Positions 32,347 to 41,764 of a stretch of DNA of 64,000 nucleotides are shown piece by piece. Source of the DNA: Lampris incognitus (Eukaryota > Chordata > Actinopteri > Lampriformes > Lampridae); contig NC_079223.1 in NCBI RefSeq assembly GCF_029633865.1, forward strand, positions 6,014,683 through 6,078,682, written 5' to 3'. The number at the start of each line of letters is the position of its first letter. Position 1 is the stretch's first letter. The notes below the pieces were generated by a model. That model saw nothing but the letters and a program-made list of their open reading frames with translations. It ran no database searches and was not told where the DNA came from. The position numbers were made by a program, and so were the translations under genes.

Positions 32347-34597
32347 CAAGGAAGGAGGGAGAGGGGGGCACACAGGACTCTATTTGGCCCACCTCGCCAT
32401 TTATTTTCTGTACGAAAGAAAAGGAGCTCCAGTGTTGTCTGTCTCATAACGTAGCTATAGGACAGTCACCTCTCAGCTCTATAGCCAGCGCGAGCTGAGA
32501 GTTTGACAGACCAACCGTAAACGAACCATGAATCTCTTAAAGAGACAGTACAGGTATAGGACGGTCGTTGCAAAACATACATAAAGATAAATGATGACAT
32601 AAAATAAAACGTAGTAAACACGAATAACAGCACACAGACAGGATTTGGTGATATTTCATGCTCAAGACAAAATAAAATAAAAACGTTAATTTTAACCTGG
32701 TTACGTTAAGTTCATTATACGTTGGCTTTTGCAGTTCTGTGCGAAGTTGCCTAGCTCACTTAGTGAGCCTTGTTTCGAAACCTGCATTCAGCTGTGCTGT
32801 GTGATGACCTTAGGATGGCGTTGTTGTGAACTTACTCCTAGTCAGTCACAGTATTGTGTGTCAGTAATAACTGCTGTGCTGTCTGCTGGGATTGCTTTTA
32901 GTGAACACAAATATTGCCATAGTCTTGAGTCATTCACTGCCTTGGGATGGGTTAATCCGCTGTTTCCTTGTCTTGTGATTTTATGAGTGAAATGGCAGCA
33001 CAATACCTGGTCTATTGAGCTGTATAGGCATCTGCTCGGCTGGACTGCTTATTCAGCCTTTGACTAATAGGTGTGTGATTATGGTGTGGTAGATTTCTCA
33101 TGCCAGCTTGACTGGAAGCTCAAAATAATTAAAGGTGGGGGTGGGGGGACGTGGTTTTATGTGAGTTTCAGTGCCCAGGGGCCCCTGGGGGTACTAATCC
33201 AGCCTTTATTGGTGCATTCAAAAGAAAGTTACACACAAGAAAAATCTCAGACGTGATCCTGTGTAATGTGGACATGGCATCCATTGTGCATTTCACTTAG
33301 CTAAAACAATCAAATAAATTCAGACATTGTGTCAGTTTACTGTAACGCAGCCTTTCAGACCGAGGAATGACAACATTTACGTTAATCGCAATTTAATTAT
33401 AACCAAAATCGTAGATGATATCAAATCTCATATCACGATATCAATATTATATCGATCTGTATATATATATTGCTCAGTCTGCTGTAGTTTGGGTGTGTGT
33501 GTATGTGTGTGTGTGTTGGGGGCCACTAAGGAAACTGGTCCAGCTGCTCTAGAGCCAGACTCAGTCTCGCTAGCAGCTAAACCAAATAGTCAATTTTTAT
33601 TTTTTTGTGTCGCCCAATATCCATCCATCCATCCATTATCTGAACCGTTAATCCTGCTGTCAGGGTCGTGGGGATTTCCAGCAATCATTGGCCCAATATC
33701 ACAAACTACAGATTTGCCTTTACAGCAACACATCTCATAAACAGGCACATTTTAGCAGGCAAAATCTCTACCCTAATTCCATCGCAAATTATAGGTGTTT
33801 GGTAGATTATATAGGATGTGCTTTCTAGTCAGCTACTGTTTCTATTTATGACTAATTGCAGTTTTTTATTTATTTGGGGGGGGGTCTCAGACCCAGGGGC
33901 CTATGGACTAGGCATGGTTTATGCCTATCCTGCCTTGTTGATATGGATTTTTATGGACAACCATTAAAGCAACAATCCTAATTATCTTTTTTATGATTGC
34001 AGTTGGAGAGTTGTTATGCAATAAATGTCGTTTAATGCTTTCTACTGCTGGTTTGTTTCAGACTATAAGTGACCCAAATTGTGAACGCTTTTGTAAATTG
34101 GGGGACGAATTTCTGCTGAAAACCTGATGTGACAAAGCATTTTATGTCCTCACCAATGCGGCAGAGCAGGGCAAGTAGATCCAGTAGACCAAGTGGGTGG
34201 AAGACCTCTGCCAACAGATACTGTGTAATAATATATCAGTGTTTTTGGCTCGGTGGTGGGGAAGGGCTGGCACAACAACTATGGCAACTCGGTTCATTAT
34301 GAATGGACCTCTGGGCCTTAGATTGGTCACATTATCACTACACTATCACTGTAGATGTCAGTAAGTTAGACAAAAGAGATAATCTCCAGGATGGTAGCTT
34401 TATTTCACTGACACCTAAGATCAGGATGTCATTGCCTGGTTGCTTTGGTCTGAGCGTTCGAGTGATCAGCGGTCATGACTCATAGAGCCCTCACTTGTTG
34501 GTTGACAGGTAACTACAGCATTATGAAGTGTGCCTGTAACATAAGATTGGCATTAGGAAAAATGCAACTTGATTGATTGAACTTGATTATGAAAAAT
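32347..34597. other. No gene recognised
   Basis: AT-rich intergenic sequence with a TG run near 33490 and a reverse SINE-B scrap. I examined open frames up to 137 codons and found no motifs. Confidence 0.5.
33619..33692 (-). mobile_element. SINE-B tail fragment, reverse
   Basis: A short reverse remnant with ATCC repeats and CCTGCTGTCAGGGTCG. Confidence 0.7.
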
Positions 34598-34817
34598 GGG
34601 GCGACATGGTGGCGCAGTGGTTAGTGCGGCCGCCTCACAGCAAGAAGGTCCTGGGTTTGAGCCCCGGGGTAGTCCAACCTTGGGGGTCGTCCTCTGTGTG
34701 GAGTTTGCATGTTCTCCCCGGGTCTGCGTGGGTTTCCTCCAGGGGCTCCGGTTTCCTCCCACAGTCCAAAGACATGTAGGTCAGGTGACACGGCCGTACT
34801 AAATTGTCCCTAGGTAG

Positions 34818-34897
<80 letters not shown>

Positions 34898-34985
34898 CTG
34901 TCCAGGGTGTCTCCCAGCCTGCCGCCCTATTGACTGCTGGGATAGGCTCCAGAGAGCAGGATAAGCGGTTTGGATAATGGCTGGA
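34598..34985 (+). mobile_element. SINE-B with expanded TG repeat
   Basis: A full-length copy whose internal TG stretch has grown to about 78 bases (34817-34895). That has replaced part of the body between the CCCTAGGT and TCCAGGGTGTCTCC landmarks. Confidence 0.9.
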
Positions 34986-35037
34986 TTGTGATAAATGTAA
35001 TGTAAAGACCACTTGGAAAAGTGTCACTGGGAAATGG

Positions 35038-35822
35038 CTCATTTATGCTCACCGTTAAATACGTATACGGACGGAGCCTTCTGTCCGTACTCTGCGTTCA
35101 TTTCGTCCGTATTTCTGCACGTTTCCTGGGAGCTTGTGGCGCCGTACAAACGGAGCAGTACCACCGGAAATCGTGGGGGCAGTGTTGCGCAGTTTAGTTA
35201 ATAGCTCACGCGCGAACAGCCAGCAACACGCAACAAAGAAGAGGAAGAAATGGCGGAACTTTTGGCGGAGAGGCTTTGCGCGTTAGTACGTAGTTACTAA
35301 CATGTTTACGACGTTACCTCGCCTGGGCACAGAGACGAACGACTGCTAAAGAGCAGCTGGGAGGACACTGGACGTGAGTTGTGACCCTTTAGCCGAGCGG
35401 TTAGTGATGTCGCCTTGTGGTGCAGTACACTCCGTATCGAATCCCGCACCGGGCAAGAAAATAACCGGTTACAATAATAATAATAATACAGTAGAACCTC
35501 AGAGATACGAACACATTGGGAATGAAAATTGTTCATAATTCTTAAATGTCCATAACTCCGAAAGTGGTCAAAAAACACCAAATTTACTAAATTAGATATT
35601 TATTTCAGTTCAAGTCATAATAAATCCATAAATAACCACTGTGACGTTCGAGCAAACGGTAATAATAACAGTACAGAACTTAACTCTGAACTGCCCTCTA
35701 GTGGATGTATTGCTTAACAACCATGCCAACGTAAAACACCCATGGGAAGTATGTGGGCAGTGGCGTTTAGAACATTTGAAACGGACGTATCTATTTACGC
35801 ACGTAAAGGGAGCATAAATGAG
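35038..35822. mobile_element. Harbinger-like non-autonomous DNA transposon
   Basis: The ends CTCATTTATGCTC match exactly in inverted orientation, and the sequences just inside are related (GTTAAATACG, TTTACGTGCG). A short open stretch from an ATG at 35249 (MAELLAERL) resembles the start of a protein in fish Harbinger-type elements. A SINE-C head is inserted at 35383-35475. The superfamily call is tentative. Confidence 0.65.
35383..35475 (+). repeat. SINE-C single head
   Basis: One head (CCCTTTAGCCGAGCGGTTAG through AATAACCGGTTAC) followed by an AAT repeat. It is inserted in the Harbinger-like element. Confidence 0.78.
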
Positions 35823-36189
35823 CATTAAGTCTCTACCTGCCAGTACATAGGCTCTCTAACAGCGAGCCCTCTATAGCGCCTCCTCGTGGCGACACACGGT
35901 AACTGGGTACACCTTGGACCCTGGCTGAACTGAAGGGGGGGGGGTCTGGCCCCTAGACGTGCGGTACGCAGGCCCACCGGTGTGTGGATATTCCCTCATG
36001 CCCATGAACCACCCCCAGCTCTGGGTTAAACAGTGCCACTGCCTGGTGGATACCTCGGGAGAGGAATAGGCTACGGGGGGGAAACCCCTACACAACATCA
36101 ACGTCCACAGTGCCTTTGTTTTGTGTTTTTCCTCCTCCTTTTTGTATGTGTCTAAGTGGGAGAGTACTGCTGGCGTCGTGTGTGACTGC

Positions 36190-36388
36190 CGCTTCTCCCT
36201 CTCGTAGCCCCCCTTCCCATCCACCCCTGTAGCTCCCCCTTCCCATCCACCCCTGTAGCCCCCCCTTCCCATCCACCCCTGTAGTCCCCCCTTCCCATCT
36301 ACCCCTGTAGCCCCCCTTCCCATCCACCCCTGTAGTTCCCCCTTCCCATCTACCCCTGTAGCCCCCCCTTCCTATCCACCCCTGTATG
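36190..36388 (+). repeat. Tandem repeat, about 29-bp unit, 7 copies
   Basis: Units contain CTTCCCATCCACCCCTGTAG with runs of C of varying length. The minus strand shows Gly/Trp-rich frames that are by-products. Confidence 0.88.
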
Positions 36389-36472
36389 TCTGTGTTATGT
36401 TTACCTGTTGTCTTGTCTCACCCCATTTACTGTAAAACGACTTTGAGTGTTGCAAAAGCGCTATATGAGATG

Positions 36473-36511
<39 letters not shown>
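36388..36511 (+). mobile_element. L2-like LINE 3' tail
   Basis: This is a short piece with the L2-style ending CTTTGAGTGTTGCAAAAGCG, CTATATGAGATG and a (TTA)n tail at 36475-36511. It has no coding part. Confidence 0.65.
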
Positions 36512-37047
36512 GTTGGTCTTCTACATAATGTCTCCCTGTTTTTGGATCCAATCTCAAGTCAAAATTATGTAAAAATTTATTTTTTTAGATGTTTAACGCC
36601 CATTTTGTTTTATCATTACATCTCTGTTTTACTATTTAGGGAGGCGGTATGTTTGCCCAAGGTATTAGGACTGTTGATGTAGACTCACAGGTTTGAAGGC
36701 TCATAACTCAGAGGGCAAAATGGTAAGACCTTATTTTCCTCTTCATTACCTGCACCACTGAACCCATTCTAACATGCAAACAAAACAAAAAAAGTCTGCA
36801 GCATTTCATCCCCGGTTTAGTGATTGTACACCATACAATAGGTAAACCAAATAGATGGAAAATAAAATAGGATATGGAGGGGGCGGGGGGACTGTAGTGC
36901 CCCAACTGGTTGGATTATTTTCGGGGAAATCACATAATTGGGCCATTGGCAAAATGAACAGTTTACCACAACCAGAACAGTTGTTGACAAACGCCAGTAT
37001 CATAAAACAGTGAAAAGGAGAGATGCATCACTGTTTTCTGTGGAGTC
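36512..37047. other. No recognisable feature
   Basis: AT-rich sequence between an L2 tail and the reverse LINE fragment. Confidence 0.5.
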
Positions 37048-37975
37048 TATTCAATTCAATTCAGTTCAATTCAATTTAAAACTTTATTGCAGACTCAGGG
37101 TCCATCACAGACAAAGACAAATAGGTAAAAGACAAATCATAGACAATACGCAGAGTAAACACAAAAAAATAACATAAATAGAACAAGTCATTGTGTTATA
37201 AGGAGGCAGGTATACCGGTGGTCCCACTGCTGGGATTGGTGGCATGTGGTACTGAATCTTATATTACTTAAACCCTTGATGATTACATTATCAGAGTCAT
37301 TGAGCCGGCAGATAGCTTTATACATGACATTTCTTATTGACTCCTGCAGCCATAAACATTTCACTTGCACTACATCATCTAGGTCTTTTTAGTAGTGTTC
37401 TCATAGCATCGTTATAAGCTACTCGAAGCCTCTGTAAGCTTGCTTTTTTATAGTTTGACCACAGGTGTGCAGTATAGCGTGGTGTTGACCACAGGTGTGC
37501 AGTGTAGCGTGGTGTTGACCACAGGTGTGCAGTATAGAGTGGTGTATAATATGCTCTGAACAGAGACATCTTCACACTTAACTGAACACATACCAAACTT
37601 GTGTGACAGAGTGTTTGTTTGTGCATACATCATGCGGCATTGCCTATAGATATCATCACCGTCTGTCATATGTTCAGTAATACAATGTCCAAGATATTTC
37701 ACCTTATTACATACCCCAAGATTATTATCAGACAACTTAAAATCAGGACATTTTAGATGCATTGTGTTTGTTTGATATGCTCCACACCAGACACACAACA
37801 TATATCAAGGAGGTGCTGGAGACCAGCACTACAGGGACTACGGATGACAAGGTCATCTGCATACATGATATGGTTCACCAAGGTATTACCCATCATGCAC
37901 CTGGTGTTACAGGCTTTCAGCTGCTTGGACAAATCATCAATATATCAGATACATCAATCTGAATCACTGACACAC
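37048..37975 (-). mobile_element. LINE reverse transcriptase fragment (jockey/I-like), with internal 30-bp triplication
   Basis: The minus strand encodes MYADDLVIRSPCSAGLQHLL (catalytic YADD at about 37851-37865), then KYLGHCITEHMTDGDDIYRQ. After a frameshift it encodes SLFRAYYTPLYTAHLWS and KKASLQRLRVAYNDAMR. The phrase TPRYTAHLWS is tandemly repeated in frame (37455-37545). The 3' side ends in an ATTCA-rich tract at 37048-37075. Frameshifts and stops make it inactive. Confidence 0.85.
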
Positions 37976-37984
37976 ACACATACA

Positions 37985-37986
37985 TG

Positions 37987-38084
<98 letters not shown>

Positions 38085-38112
38085 CATATATATACACATA
38101 TATATGTATATA
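37985..38112 (+). repeat. TA then TG microsatellite, Tc1 insertion site
   Basis: About 58 bases of TA followed by about 34 of TG and mixed words. The DD36E Tc1 element begins immediately after. Confidence 0.95.
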
Positions 38113-39332
38113 CACTCACCGGCCACTTTATTAGGCACACCTGTCCAACTGCTCGTTAACGCAAATTTCTAACCAGCCAATCACATGGCAGCAACTCAAT
38201 GCATTTAGGCATGTAGACATGGTCAAGACGATCTGCTGCAGTTCAAACCGAGCATCAGAATGGGGAAGAAAGGTGATTTAAGTGACTTTGAACGTGGCAT
38301 GGTTGTTGGTGCCAGACGGGCTGGTCTGAGTATTTCAGAAACTGCTGATCTACTGGGATTTTCACGCACAACCATCTCTAGGGTTTACAGAGAATGGTCC
38401 GAAAAAGAGAAAATATCCAGTGAGCAGCAGTTCAGTGGGCGAAAATGCCTTGTTGATGCCAGAGGTCAGAGGAGAATGGCCAGACTGGTTCGAGCTGACA
38501 GAAAGGCAACAGTAACTCAAATAACCACTCATTACAACCGAGGTATGCAGAAGAGCATCTCTGAACGCTCAACACGTCGAACCTTGAGGCAGATGGGCTA
38601 CAGCAGCAGAAGACCACACCGGGTGCCACTCCTGTCAGCTAAGAACAGGAAACTGAGGCTACAATTCGCACAGGCTCACCAAAATTGGACAATAGAAGAT
38701 TGGAAAAACGTTGCCTGGTCTGATGAGTCTCGATTTCTGCTGCGACATTCGGATGGTAGGGTCAGAATTTGGCGTCAACAACATGAAAGCATGGATCCAT
38801 CCTGCCTTGTATCAACGGTTCAGGCTGGTGGTGGTGGTGTAATGGTGTGGGGGATATTTTCTTGGCACACTTTGGGCCCCTTAGTACCAATTCAGCTTCG
38901 TGTCAACCCCACATCCTACCTGAGTATTGTTGCTGACCATGTCCATCCCTTTATGACCACAGTGTTCCCATCTTCTGATGGCTACTTCCAGCAGGATAAC
39001 GCGCCATGTCATAAAGCTCGAATCATCTCAGACTGGTTTCTTGAACATGACAATGAGTTCACTGTATTCAAATGGCCTCCACAGTCACCAGATCTCAATC
39101 CAATAGAGCACCTTTGGGATGTGATGGACCGGGAGATTCGCATCATGGATGTGCAGCCGACAAATCTGCAGCAACTGCGTGATGCTATCATGTCAATATG
39201 GACCAAACTCTCTGAGGAATGTTTCCAGTACCTTGTTGAATCTATGCCACGAAGGATTAAGGCAGTTCTGAAGGCAAAAGGGGGTCCAACCCGGTACTAG
39301 CAAGGTTTACCTAATAAAGTGGCCAGTGAGTG
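38113..39332 (+). mobile_element. Tc1/mariner element with open transposase frame (DD36E spacing)
   Basis: This 1220-bp element is bounded by TA on both sides and by inverted ends that match over about 23 bases with one mismatch: left CACTCACCGGCCACTTTATT, right reading inward CACTCACTGGCCACTTTATT. It encloses one uninterrupted transposase frame and sits inside a TA/TG microsatellite. The short single terminal repeats lack the long IR/DR arms seen in the other Tc1 element of this window. Confidence 0.93.
38260..39300 (+). CDS. Tc1/mariner transposase, 346 residues, uninterrupted
   Basis: This frame starts at ATG and reads [13 protein letters not shown], ending KGGPTRY and a TAG stop. The N-terminal third carries paired-type helix-turn-helix motifs ([20 protein letters not shown]). 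The catalytic triad is visible: Asp155 in WSDES, Asp246 in QQDNAPCH and Glu283 in NPIEHLWD. There are 36 residues between the second Asp and the Glu, matching the spacing of the DD36E group rather than classical DD34E Tc1. Length and all motifs are normal, with no stop or frameshift, so the copy is young or recently purified. Whether it is active cannot be told from sequence alone. Confidence 0.95.
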   Translation: MGKKGDLSDFERGMVVGARRAGLSISETADLLGFSRTTISRVYREWSEKEKISSEQQFSGRKCLVDARGQRRMARLVRADRKATVTQITTHYNRGMQKSISERSTRRTLRQMGYSSRRPHRVPLLSAKNRKLRLQFAQAHQNWTIEDWKNVAWSDESRFLLRHSDGRVRIWRQQHESMDPSCLVSTVQAGGGGVMVWGIFSWHTLGPLVPIQLRVNPTSYLSIVADHVHPFMTTVFPSSDGYFQQDNAPCHKARIISDWFLEHDNEFTVFKWPPQSPDLNPIEHLWDVMDREIRIMDVQPTNLQQLRDAIMSIWTKLSEECFQYLVESMPRRIKAVLKAKGGPTRY

Positions 39333-39449
39333 TATATGTATATATGTATATATATATATACATATATACATATATATAAAATCCAGTTAGTCAAGTCAAT
39401 GTTCTGTGAGACGGTGCAAGCCCGTTTCATGCTATAAGCAGCTGCTTGA

Positions 39450-40330
39450 AGGTGGGTGGTGCTCCCTTTTCCACCAACAGGGGACGGGTTCGGTGCCGGT
39501 TCGCAAACCCTTTTTTGAACGGTTCAGAGCATTTTGACCAAAAATAAATTGGTTGCGAATCCGAAAAATTAGTTCCGAACCGGCACCAAAAAATAGCAGG
39601 TTTGTCAGCGCGATCGTGACGACATCAATGGGCGCGCGACATCCCAGAGGAAGAAGCGGACATAGCCTAACGGTAGATGATGGCGGATAAGAAGGAAGCG
39701 CAGCGGTCAGTAATGGCGGATAAGAAGGAAGCGCAGCGGGCAGTAGATAATGGCGGATAAGAAGGGGGCGCAGCGGTCAGTAGATAATGGCGGATAAGAA
39801 GGAGGCGCAGCGGTCAGTAGATAATGGCAGAGAAGGAGGCGCAGCGGGCAGTAGATAATGGCGGATAAGAAGGAGGCGCAGCGGGCAGTAGATAATGGCG
39901 GATAAGAAGGGGGCGCAGCGGTCAGTAGATAATGGCGGATAAGAAGGAGGCGCAGCGGGCAGTAGATAATGGCGGATAAGAAGGGGGCGCAGCGGTCAGT
40001 AGATAATGGCGGATAAGAAGGAGGCGCAGCGGGCAGTAGATAATGGCGGATAAGAAGGAGGCGCAGCGGTCAGTAGATAATGGCGGATAAGAATGGGATG
40101 CCATATTATTGCTAGCTAGTGTGTGTAGCTAATGTTTACGTCCATTGTGCAACGCACAAAGTCCCCCGTTGATGACGTACAACGGTTCAACTAAAAACTG
40201 GTCGAAACGCGGGCCTGTTCCGCCACACGACACCAAGGTTCTGAGAATCCAGAACGGAACCGGTGCCTGAACCGGGGCTATCATCAGGCTCGCGGGGTTG
40301 CTGGGGCCTATACAACTGTGTTAAGAGAAA
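39450..40330 (+). mobile_element. Transposon-like unit carrying a 37-bp minisatellite
   Basis: The left end contains GGTGCTCCCTTTTCCACCAA and GGTTCGGTGCCGGTTCG. The right end contains GAACGGAACCGGTGCCTGAA. This is typical of the GAACCGG-rich ends of short fish DNA transposons. Terminal repeats and a target duplication could not be fixed. Confidence 0.55.
39676..40096 (+). repeat. Minisatellite, 37-bp unit, 11 copies
   Basis: Units contain ATGGCGGATAAGAAGGAGGC then GCAGCGG and TCAG or GCAG. Unit types differing at two positions alternate through the array. One unit is shortened (near 39830). Confidence 0.92.
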
Positions 40331-40375
40331 CACCTAGCGGGAGGGATGGTGCTCAACAAATAGGGAGCACAATAA

Positions 40376-40500
40376 TCCAGTTATTCACGTACGTTCTCTA
40401 TGAGACAGTACAAGCCTGTTTCATGCTATAAGCAGTCATGACACCGGGTGCGTGATTGACAGCTGATGACTGCTTATAGCATGAAACAGGCTTGTAATGG

Positions 40501-40503
<3 letters not shown>
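40376..40503. repeat. Related imperfect hairpin
   Basis: The arms share TACAAGCCTGTTTCATGCTA and continue to AAGCAGTCAT. The loop is larger than in the 41147 copy. A TA repeat (40505-40572) follows directly. Confidence 0.85.

Positions 40504-40504
<1 letters not shown>

Positions 40505-40572
<68 letters not shown>
40505..40572 (+). repeat. TA microsatellite
   Basis: About 34 TA repeats without interruption. Confidence 0.96.
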
Positions 40573-40574
<2 letters not shown>

Positions 40575-40998
40575 CTTAGCACAGACAGTAAGGAAATGTG
40601 TGTTTGGTAGATTGTTTCTTTGTTGTAACAGTGCTTCTTGGCAGTAAATCTTATATCAGGCAGCTGGTTGTCAGCACCTGGGGTACCAGAAGCTCAAAAC
40701 AAGAGTCAATAGCAACAGCAAAATAAGCTGTTTGGCATTGGCAGAGAAGATTTGGCAAATGTTTCATGGGCGCAACCCACATACTCAGCTCTGCTGCTCA
40801 TCCCACAAATGCATGTTCCTTACAAATGTGGCCCCATTTAAAAGGGAAATAAACAGGCTTTCCAACGCTATAAGATTTATTGCCAAGAAGCATTGTTACA
40901 ACAAAGACATCATCTACCAAACGCACATTTCCTTACTTTTTGTGCTAAGTTCATATATATATATATATATATATATACCCTGAGACATACACAGAGCA

Positions 40999-41040
40999 GG
41001 ACCCTGAGAGCAGGATAAGCAGTTCTGATAATGAATGGAT

Positions 41041-41044
<4 letters not shown>
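40999..41044 (+). mobile_element. SINE-B tail remnant beside a CT repeat
   Basis: About 45 bases (GAGCAGGATAAGCAG, then GGATGGAT) run directly into a 58-base CT repeat (41045-41102). Confidence 0.7.

Positions 41045-41102
<58 letters not shown>
41045..41102 (+). repeat. CT microsatellite
   Basis: About 29 pure CT repeats followed by TA repeats, about 45 bp before the perfect inverted repeat. Confidence 0.96.
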
Positions 41103-41117
<15 letters not shown>

Positions 41118-41146
41118 GCGAGAGAGATAGATCGATATATAGATAT

Positions 41147-41324
41147 AAATAATCCAGTGAGTCAAGTAAATTCTTTATGAGACAGTACAAGCCTGTTTCA
41201 TGCCATAAGCCATCATCAGCTGTCAATAATAACGATGATGATTATTGACAGCTGATGATGGCTTATGGCATGAAACAGGCTTGTACTGTCTCATAAAGAA
41301 TTTACTTGACTCACTGGATTATTT
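41147..41324. repeat. Perfect 84-bp inverted repeat with 10-base loop
   Basis: The arms 41147-41230 and 41241-41324 are perfectly complementary, with loop AACGATGATG. Arm phrases include CCAGTGAGTCAAGTAAATTC and ACAAGCCTGTTTCATGCCAT. The repeat lies about 410 bp upstream of the inferred map3k4 start codon. Weaker relatives are at 39380-39450 and 40376-40503. Confidence 0.97.
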
Positions 41325-41732
41325 CGCTCCTTGTTGGTCGAGCACTTCCCCTACCGTCGAGTGTCTCTTTTAACAACGTTACATATGCATATATATGAAG
41401 TCCTAAAAAGCACCACCATGCCTGTTGCGGAGGCTCGACGGTCTTTCGTGTGAGGTTCGTGCGCGACCATTGGCCTCGTACGTCTCCATGGCTTGTGTAC
41501 TGGCCGAGCTGCCGTAGCGCAGCGCTCCTCTGTGGCACTCCTCAGTACACACTGGAAAAATGGCGTCGGCACACGCACAGGCGAGACTTAACTGTGCCGG
41601 TGGGTAGAAAGTGCCGTGAAGAGAGTCACATTTGCCGCCCATGCAAACGTCCAGAGGTGCACAGCTCAGCCGAACTCGTCCGGACATGGTTTAGTTCATG
41701 CACGTTTCGGAACAAGGAGCCCCCGCCTTGCA

Positions 41733-41764
41733 ATGGACCCTCCGGATCGCAACGAACCCAGCAG
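41733..41764 (+). CDS. map3k4: map3k4 coding exon 1 (short, inferred)
   Basis: ATG at 41733 sits in a good context (G at -3 and at +4) and opens ten codons plus two bases, reading MDPPDRNEPS and ending AG before a GTAACG donor. The two leftover bases join the first base of exon 2 at 54265 to give Arg and keep frame exactly. Human MAP3K4 likewise starts with a short proline- and acid-rich N-terminus before the conserved YGTSPP region. The local sequence is CpG-richer than its flanks. A two-codon upstream frame (ATG GTT TAG, 41686-41694) and an overlapping upstream ATG at 41698 precede it. The assignment rests on phase, donor and composition, not on strong protein similarity. Confidence 0.68.

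Noticed and set aside
34303-34485. Possible exon between the two genes
   Set aside because: No homology is recognised and the apparent GTAAGT-like site is not supported by a matching acceptor.
39676-40096. CRISPR-like array of 37-bp repeats
   Set aside because: There are no unique spacers; it is a plain tandem minisatellite.
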